A stretch of 64,000 nt of DNA from Diphasiastrum complanatum (lineage: Eukaryota; Streptophyta; Lycopodiopsida; Lycopodiales; Lycopodiaceae), in NCBI GenBank assembly GCA_029204225.1, contig CM055106.1, forward strand, positions 1,732,738-1,796,737, given 5' to 3'. Below, in pieces: positions 57,062 through 64,000 of the stretch. Under the pieces are notes generated by a model that saw only the letters and a program-made list of their open reading frames with translations, was not told the DNA's origin and did not search any database. Numbering within the stretch: the stretch's first letter is position 1; each line of letters starts with the position of its first letter. The position numbers and the translations under genes are program-made.

Positions 57062-57930
57062 AACCTTCGCCCACCTGGTAGTACATTCTGTTACATCAAC
57101 AGTACATACAGGCGAAGGTTAGTTCCTAGCCAGTTTGCCAAAATTGCCTAAAAACAGCCAAAAAAATGAAAAATCCCTTGTAAAAAATGTCTAGAATCTC
57201 ATAGTAGCCCAAAACACACCAGACAACCTTCGCCCAGCTTCATTTTGAGCATCAGAGCCATTTTGGAGGTCGACAAAGATTAGTACTATGTGTACGGTCA
57301 CTAGCGAAGGTTCTTAGACACCAAAAATAGGAATTTGCCATCGGAACCCTTGTTAACTTCAAAATCTGCAATCACTGCCAACCTTTGCCAGTCTGCCAGT
57401 AGCTACCTTTCCATGTTTTATAACATCAATGAAGTTGGCGAAGGTTAATATTGCGAAAAAGTGGTCATGAGAAGGTTCTCAATCTCCAAAAGTGTATGTA
57501 AGCCCTTTGAACCTTTGCCAACCTTCCTAAACCCTCACCTGCGTATCATTAATCTTCATCGAGCTCAAAATAGTCTTAATACATTGTTCTGAAGTATCTG
57601 TGAAGTAAGCAAAGGTTAATATTATCAGTAACTAGTCCGGCAAAAGTTTCTAGCTCTCAAAAGTGCCAAACTGCCTTCCGAACCCTCGCCAGACCATCTT
57701 CCAACAATGAGAACCCTCGTCAACTCTATGATCATCAATCTGTACTTTCCTGCAAGTCAGCAAAGATTAGTCACCATCAGAAGGATAGCTACAAAGGTTC
57801 TCAGTCCAAATTGCTTCCGAAACCCTCGTCGAATCATCCTTCATCTATAAGAAAGAATGCTAAGCTCCCTAAAGTGGTAATCCACTGTGTTAAATCATAT
57901 ATCAGTCAGTCAAAGGTTCATGTTAAGAAA
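57062..57930 (+). repeat. Array of about six degenerate hairpin-bearing units in a gypsy leader
   Basis: Units of roughly 150-170 bp each pair an AACCTTYGCC-type arm with a GGCRAAGGTT-type arm. Right arms lie at 57111, 57271, 57437, 57608, 57759 and 57908. The first unit's arms (57062-57071 and 57111-57120) are perfectly complementary. The array lies between the PBS region and gag of the plus-strand gypsy element. Confidence 0.7.
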
Positions 57931-58308
57931 ATATGAAAAAAATCCAAAAACATTGTTGCAACTACTAGTGACTTGACCCGCAAAATACTCGTTCAATCCT
58001 AGACAAGTCATATCCGACGAGCCCCTGGACCCCACCTGCACTCACCATTGTTGTCATCTATCACTCATCATTGTTGCCATCTGCGCTGTTATATCATCCA
58101 TTCTTTTGTGACCATCTTCATTCAAATATGTGCTACCATCCATCCATCTCTCTCAATAATCATTTAGATTGTTATACCATAAAATCTGTTAGTTGTTCAT
58201 GTTCCTCTCATCCCTTCATAACATTAACCATTGATCATCACTCAAACAAGATCTGTTCAGATCCACTATTGCCAAAAGCTTTTACTCTATATCAAATTTG
58301 CATAGTGA

Positions 58309-59460
58309 ATGAGATTGAGATCTGGTAGAATATTACCTATAGAAAATTTGAGCTACATCGACAAGCAACAGCGGAAGAGATCCGACCAAATCAGCCAAAT
58401 CCAATGGATCGAGAAATTCCTATGTCAGTGGTACCTCTATAGGCATACCTCTACAGACATACATCTACAGGAAATCAGAAGATCTCCTAAATTGGAATTG
58501 CCCAAATTTGATGGATCCACCGATCCTATCAGATTCTTGCAGATCTATGGCAGGCATGCGAGATCTATGGTGAAACCACCCCAGTAGAGAAGCTGACGAT
58601 GTTTCCAATCTGACAGGAGAGGCTTTAGACTGGTTTTTCAATTAGATGACACAAGAATGAATAAACTAGGAAGTGGTAAATGCAGCTTTGATCACCATAT
58701 TCAAGCCGCAAAAGTTCTTAGGATACCCATTCCTCCTACTCAGTAAAATCAAGATGGGAAAAAGAGAAAGGTTCAGAGACTACATCGAACAGACCAAACA
58801 CCTATGATCCAAGTGTAACATGGAGTTGACTCGCATTCATTATGTGGTTCCTAGTGGGACTACCCAAAAGCATCTGACAAGAACTGAAAAGATGGGAGCG
58901 GTATGTTACATTGCAGGAAGCTATGGAAGATGCTATGAGAGACAAAAATGAAGGATCAACTGATGATTCACACTAGGAACTACAACACTTCACACTTCAA
59001 TTCCTTCAACTGCATCAACCTCAACATCTATGAGCTTGTCCAATGAATCGCTGATGAAACAGATCACAAAGCTACACAAGCAGCAGATGGAGTAGCTCAC
59101 AACCAGTTTGATCGAAAACTGAAGGCTCTTCAGAGTACTAGAGCATCACAACCAAAGTCTTATCAGCAGTAATATCTCGATGGGACAATGTTAGAAGAAA
59201 GTTGATGAGCCTCTAGCCAAAGGGTCATCCAATCGAGCTTCGACATTAGCTTTAGGAATGTTAGAAGCAATGCAAAGACTATCACTCACAAATCGAACTA
59301 AGATCATTCTTTTGAAGGAAGTAATGAGCAAGGCACAAGCCCATGATGTGCCAAAAAACTTCAAAAGTCATACCTTGGATGATGTGGTGATAATGCTACC
59401 CAAAGCGCAACAGGAACCTAATGCAAATCAAGAAAAAGAAGAACAAGTCTAAGAAGGACT
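58309..59460 (+). pseudogene. Gypsy gag, broken
   Basis: It starts RLRSGRILPIENLSYIDKQQ and has LELPKFDGSTDPIRFLQIYG, the usual opening of Tat/Athila-like gag. Then frameshifts and stops fragment it. A late frame (59258-59452) precedes RT. I see no zinc knuckle or protease. Confidence 0.7.
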
Positions 59461-59461
59461 G

Positions 59462-60770
59462 GTTTGCACTCATTAGATGAATCTAGTAGAGCTAGGCAAA
59501 GAAGACAAAATTGTTCATGTGGGAGCACAACTCACGCCCTGACAACTCACCAAGCTGGAGAAACTGTTGATGGAATATAAAGACTGCCTTGCACGGTCTT
59601 ACAAAGATCTCAAGGAAATTCCATCATTTGTAGTCCAACACACCATAACTTTGGTCGAAGGAGCAACACCAAAGGTAAGCCAGTATTATCGTTGCAACCC
59701 GAACTACATCGAGCTAATCAAGCAAGAGTTGCAGAAATTGCTCGATGCCAATTTCATCTATGAAATTGAGCATATAGAATGGGTGTCACCCATAGTCATT
59801 GTTCCCAAGAAGAATGGAAAAATACAGATCTGTGTCAATTTGAAAGAACTTAACACTGTGACAAGGAAGGACCACTTTTCCTTACCATTCACAAAAAGCA
59901 TCCTAGATCAAGTAGTTGAAGCAGAAGCCTACAATTTTTTAGACGGCTTCAACAGCTACAACCAAGTGAATATTGCCCTTAAGGATCAATACAAGACTGC
60001 ATTTGCTACTAAATGTGGTACATATGCCCACAAGGTCATGCCATTCGGTCTTTGTAATGCCCCTAACTCTTTCCAGTGTGTCATGCAAATGGCATTCAAA
60101 GACTACTTACAAAAGTTCCTCGAGATCTTCCTAGATGATCTTTGCGTGCACGAATACAATGATGAACACTTATCTCACTTAGAAAGTCTTATACAATGAC
60201 GCAAATTTCAAATATCATTGAACCCAGAGAAATGCCAATTTTGGGTTACACATGGTCTTATCGTAGGCCATATTGTATCTAGACATGGAATTTCCACTGA
60301 TCTATCTAAGATACGTATTATTCGTGAAGTTTATGTGTTCATGGGACACACCAATTACTATAGGATATTCATTCTTTTCTTTGCAGATTTGGCACGTCCT
60401 TTCTACAAGCTAACAATTGATCCACATTGGACGAAGGAAGCCCTACAATCTTTCCAAAAGCTGAAGGAACAACTTATATCTTCAGTGATTTTATAGCTTT
60501 CCAATTGGGCAATTGAGTTTCATGTCATACTGACGCATCAAAGTATGCTATAGGAGCAATCTTGACCCAGCCATAAGTAAGATTTTTCTATTCGCTTTGC
60601 CAGTTGACAGATCAATGATGCTGAAATCAATTACTCAACAACTGAATGAGAATCCTTGGCAATGGTCTTTGCAATCAAGAAGTTTCGCCATTATCTAATG
60701 GCCACACACTTTGCATTCTACACTGATCATCAACCTTTGCTCTACCTAGTCAACAAAACTTGTAACACAG
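59462..60770 (+). pseudogene. Gypsy reverse transcriptase and RNase H, truncated
   Basis: The RT frame 59567-60199 includes CNPNYIELIKQELQKLLDAN, WVSPIVIVPKKNGKIQICVN, HKVMPFGLCNAPNSFQCVMQ and EIFLDDLCVHEYNDEH (catalytic LDD present). After a stop the frame resumes at MNPEKCQFWVTHGLIVGHIV. RNase H follows with stops: INYSTTE then ESLAMVFAIKKFRHYLMATH and YTDHQPLLYLVNK. It breaks off after TCNTGR, where a copia element joins. Confidence 0.9.
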
Positions 60771-60771
60771 G

Positions 60772-61262
60772 GAGAACACTAGATGATTACTCTTTTGCTT
60801 GAGTTTGTATATCTCCTCCTCAAGATAGCCATTCAAAAAAGCATTGGAGACATCAAGTTGAAACAGTTTCCACTTAAAAAATAAGGCAAGAGAGATTATG
60901 ATTCTTATTGTCACCATGTTTGCTATAGGAGCAAAGGTTTCTTTATAGTCAAGGCCATATATTTGTGCAAAGCCTTTAGCACATAATCTTGCCTTGTACT
61001 TGTTAATGGAGCCATCATGATTGTACTTGATCTTGAACACCCACTTTCATCCAATGATATGCATGTTAGGTGGTGGATCCACTAGCTCCCATGTGTGGTT
61101 GGTGATCAAGGCATCATATTCAATCTTCATGGCCTCATACCACTCCTTCTTTTTGAACATCTTTGGGCTCTTCATGAGAAACAAAATGAGCATAAGTGGA
61201 ATCAAGATCCACTTGTTTTCTTTTGTCATCATAAGTGAGCCTCTTGGGCTCGGATCTCTCCC
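60772..61262 (-). pseudogene. Copia reverse transcriptase, N-terminal part only
   Basis: Minus-strand frames read KKEWYEAMKIEYDALITNHT, W-E-L-V-D, then a TGG-to-TGA stop in GWKWVFKIK, then KYKARLCAKGFAQIYGLDYK and QLDVSNAFLNGYLEEEIY. It stops at the junction with the gypsy element, so the YVDD box, RNase H and 3' LTR are gone. Confidence 0.85.
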
Positions 61263-62981
61263 TCATGGATCTTCTAGGAGTGAAAATTCAAGGACTTCCA
61301 TCTTCAAATCTTCACTCCTCCATATGTTGATTGTCTTCAATAACAATAGGTGGTAAATTTTGAGGTTGCTTGATCTCGGCCCCTTTTCTTCTTCATGAAA
61401 AACTACATCTCTACTATCAATTACTTTAGAAATAGAGAGCATGTAGATTTGATAGGCTTTCTTGTTGGATGGATATCCAACCATTACTCCTTTGCTTGCA
61501 CAATGATCATCATTCTTTCTTGTTTTCAAGGGAATATGGACAAAGCATATGCATCCAAATACTCTAAGGTGATCAACCTTAGGTTTCTTCAAATAAAGTG
61601 CTTTATATGGTGACTTTCCTCCAAGTGCAACATGATGGAGTCGATTGCAAAGATAGTTTGAACAATTGATGGCCCGACCCCAAAAGTCTTTTGGCAAGGA
61701 TGCCTCAATTCTAATGGTTTTGGCACACTCACACATGGTTCTATTCTTTCTTTCAACCACCCCATTTTGAGATGGTGTATATGCACAAGAAAACCCCCTT
61801 TTAATGCCTTCAAGCTCACAATAATCATGAAATTTATTGGAAGTGTACTCACCACCTCCATCACTTCTAAGAATCTTGATTTTGTATGAAAATTGCTTTT
61901 CAACTAGAGCTTGGAACTTTAGAAAATAGTCAAACACCATAGACTTTGAAGCTAGAAGATATACCCAAGTAAATCTAGTGAAATCATCAATGAAAGTTAC
62001 AAAGCAAGTAGCACCACCCTTGCTCTTTGAAGATGAGAAGTGCACATCCGAGTGTATGAGCTCCAATGGATGTGTAGTGTTGATAGATGACTTTGAAAAA
62101 GGCTTCTTATGAGACTTAGATATGGCACAAGCCTCACATGGCTTGAAATTCTTGGAGATAAGATTAGGCAAGCCAATAGCTTTGGCTTTCTTGACCATGG
62201 ACACCATAGAATTATAGTTAGGATGTCCCAACCTTCTATGCCAAAGTTCCTCCAAAGCAATATGAGAAGCAAAAGCACCATCACAAGAGTTAGCATACTC
62301 TTTGGGATCAAGCTTGTAGATTCCACCATATCTAGACCCAAATGCAAGGATCTCATCATGCTTATTGATTGTACATGTATCAACATTGAAATTCACATCT
62401 AGTCCACTATCAAACAATTTCCCAACACTAATAAGATTATTTGTTAACTTAGGAACAAAAAGTACTTTAGACAGAGAAAGAACTTTTGATGATGAAAGCT
62501 TTAAGGGAGTGGTCCCTATGCCTTCAATAGCACACTCATGAGCATTTGCTGTGTAGATGGACTTCTTGGCTCCTTCATAAGGTGACATGGATGAAAAATA
62601 ATGCTTGGAGCTACACATATGTGAGGAAGCTCCACTATTGATATACCACGAACCATCCTCTTTGAAAGGTGAAGAAGAAAAACTCGAGACCATAAGAGAT
62701 CTCTCTCCATCACTTGCATGAGAATCTTCCTTCTCTTCATTAGAAATGTTGGCTTGCTTGAATTGACTCTTCTTCTTGAAGCAATGGGTGGCATAATGCC
62801 CCTTCTTGCCACAAAAGAAACACTTGATGTTTTTCTTCTTCTTCTTGGATGTGGAAGCTTGAGAGAACTCATCCTCTTCTCCTTTCTCCTTAGAAAAGAT
62901 TGTTCTTGCTTGAAGAGGATTGGTGTTGATTCTTACTTCTTGTCTTGTGCTTGTCTTCGTTAAAGAGAGCTTTACCATCAA
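61263..62981 (-). CDS. Copia gag (C-terminal part)-protease-integrase polyprotein ORF, 572 codons
   Basis: One uninterrupted frame. The zinc knuckle CFFCGKKGHYATHC is near residue 54. The protease reads WYINSGASSHM, where the catalytic Asp of DSG is Asn (AAT). Integrase zinc binding is LWHRRLGHPNYNSM plus CEACAISKSHKKPF. The catalytic core is LIHSDVHF, ILRSDGGGEYTS and SQNGVVERKNRT, with D, D and E all present. The end has SKGVMVGYPSNKKAYQIY. The start used is the first possible in this frame. The protein really continues from the gag frame to its right. It is the best-preserved retroelement ORF in the window. Confidence 0.9.
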   Translation of the reverse strand: MMVKLSLTKTSTRQEVRINTNPLQARTIFSKEKGEEDEFSQASTSKKKKKNIKCFFCGKKGHYATHCFKKKSQFKQANISNEEKEDSHASDGERSLMVSSFSSSPFKEDGSWYINSGASSHMCSSKHYFSSMSPYEGAKKSIYTANAHECAIEGIGTTPLKLSSSKVLSLSKVLFVPKLTNNLISVGKLFDSGLDVNFNVDTCTINKHDEILAFGSRYGGIYKLDPKEYANSCDGAFASHIALEELWHRRLGHPNYNSMVSMVKKAKAIGLPNLISKNFKPCEACAISKSHKKPFSKSSINTTHPLELIHSDVHFSSSKSKGGATCFVTFIDDFTRFTWVYLLASKSMVFDYFLKFQALVEKQFSYKIKILRSDGGGEYTSNKFHDYCELEGIKRGFSCAYTPSQNGVVERKNRTMCECAKTIRIEASLPKDFWGRAINCSNYLCNRLHHVALGGKSPYKALYLKKPKVDHLRVFGCICFVHIPLKTRKNDDHCASKGVMVGYPSNKKAYQIYMLSISKVIDSRDVVFHEEEKGPRSSNLKIYHLLLLKTINIWRSEDLKMEVLEFSLLEDP

Positions 62982-63579
62982 TGTTGAGAGACAGTCTCTC
63001 CATTTTCAAGAGTTTATACTCTTGTCTTGATTCTTCAGAAATGAGCACACTTTGGAGTGCTTCCAAACTTGGTAGCTCCTCATTAATGGCAAAACTCTGA
63101 ACAAGGTTGTCATATTCCTCCTTTAACCCATTAAGTATGACTTGAGCAAGTTCATTTTGGTTGATGGAGACTCCTATGCATGACAATTTTCTATGGAGGT
63201 CTTTAGCTCTCATTACATAAGCTAAAGCACATTCATCACTTCTCTGTACACTTTGAAAAATTTGGTTTCTTAGTGCTAGAAGTCTAGTATTCTTTGCCTC
63301 ATAGATAGAGTTGAGAGTATCCCAAGCATCTTTGGCATTAGTACAAGCACCAATTTATGTTAAGATGTCATTTGAGACATTCATCTTAATATAATGTAGA
63401 GCCGTCCTAGCTCTCTTTTTGTACTTTGGAATTTCTTGAGGAATTTGTGGTTTTTCCTCAATGCCAAGTACAATATCCATCACATCTTGTAGTATTAAGA
63501 CAAATTCCATTCTAACCTTTCAAATTGAGTAATTGGAGGTTGACAATCTTTCACTTGCTTCTAATAGAAAGACACCCAT
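62890..63579 (-). pseudogene. Copia gag, N-terminal part
   Basis: It starts at an ATG at 63579 with MGVFLLEASERLSTSNYS, followed by a stop. It then continues in damaged frames to a clean stretch (63213-62890) with LSCIGVSINQNELAQVILNG and EELPSLEALQSVLISEESRQ. The knuckle-bearing part follows in another frame, so gag is split by at least one frameshift. Confidence 0.85.
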
Positions 63580-64000
63580 TGAAGTTGTAAAGAATGATGG
63601 AAATAAAAAAAGATGCATGTGACAATCTCTCTAAAACAAGATTTGAATCATCAAAAAAGATGAAGTATGGCAAAAGTTATGGTTCTCTGAATTTCACACA
63701 TGTGAAATACTCCAAAAATGTCAAATTGACTCAAATACAATTATTTGCATGAAACAATTTGCCTAGAACCTATAAGTTTTGTCTAAATCACATAAAGATG
63801 AGATTGTGCAACTTCTGGATGGTTTTTGTGATCATTCAAGCAATAAATGACATGTACACATGATTTGCCACAGGCCTACGACTCTTCAAAAGCTTAAAAC
63901 TTTTGATTGGCTTATCCAATTGTATGATTCAAATTGCATCAGATTCTACACATTTCTAGCTTTCTAGTAGGCTAATTTGCATGAAATTTGGATCTAAGGT
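63580..64000 (-). mobile_element. Leader of the copia element, running off the window
   Basis: Non-coding sequence upstream of the gag ATG. No PBS or LTR is reached before the window ends. Confidence 0.6.

Overview
This window is nuclear DNA from a land plant, most likely a seed plant with a repeat-rich genome. The evidence is a long multi-exon plant chromatin-remodeller gene with GT-AG introns of up to about 6 kb, plant-type Ty1/copia and Ty3/gypsy LTR retrotransposons, a LINE, and very long (GA/CT)n and (TA)n microsatellites. The species cannot be named from this sequence.

The only gene I can support strongly lies on the + strand from about 9.57 to 42.69 kb. It is a CHD-type SNF2 remodeller of the CHR4/PKR1 (PICKLE-related) group. 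I assembled 16 exons whose splice phases all agree: 9571-9624, 9953-10198, 10486-10523, 10651-10719, 16637-16700, 21298-21813, 22166-22267, 22484-22954, 27685-27786, 27957-27995, 28272-31406, 33138-33277, 37913-38027, 38445-38512, 38635-39628 and 39881-42691. They give about 2,987 codons. The domain order is a PWWP-like domain, PHD finger 1, PHD finger 2, a chromodomain split by a long insert, a second chromodomain, the SNF2 ATPase (both lobes), the CHR4-type basic region, a Myb/SANT-like domain, and a Pro/Ser-rich tail. The N-terminal PWWP part and the second PHD finger are unexpected for this family. The true start codon was not found.

Almost everything else is repeats. 0-9.5 kb: a copia LTR edge with an array of PBS-like sites, microsatellites, a possible orphan exon near 2.1 kb, and gypsy remnants, one split by a foldback element. 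10.7-21.3 kb (introns): a copia gag remnant, a gypsy LTR-PBS-gag-protease fragment, foldback elements and a minus-strand LINE. 23-27 kb (intron): a tandem duplication, an inverted repeat, and a second gypsy LTR plus gag fragment. 31.4-37.9 kb (introns): a foldback element with a perfect 8-bp target duplication, a truncated relative, and a copia remnant. 43-64 kb: four retroelements in various states of decay. These are a copia RT/RNase H end at 44-46 kb, a nearly complete copia at 49.1-54.1 kb, gypsy pieces in opposite orientations at 55-60.8 kb, and a copia with a 572-codon gag-integrase ORF at 60.8-63.6 kb.

Two observations stand out. The first is the PWWP-PHD-PHD-CHD gene architecture. The second is a family of foldback, hAT-like elements that share CATAG termini, while each copy carries its own palindromic word (GGTTCGAACC, GAAACGCGTTTC, GAATCGCGATTC, or GGTACC/GGATCC).
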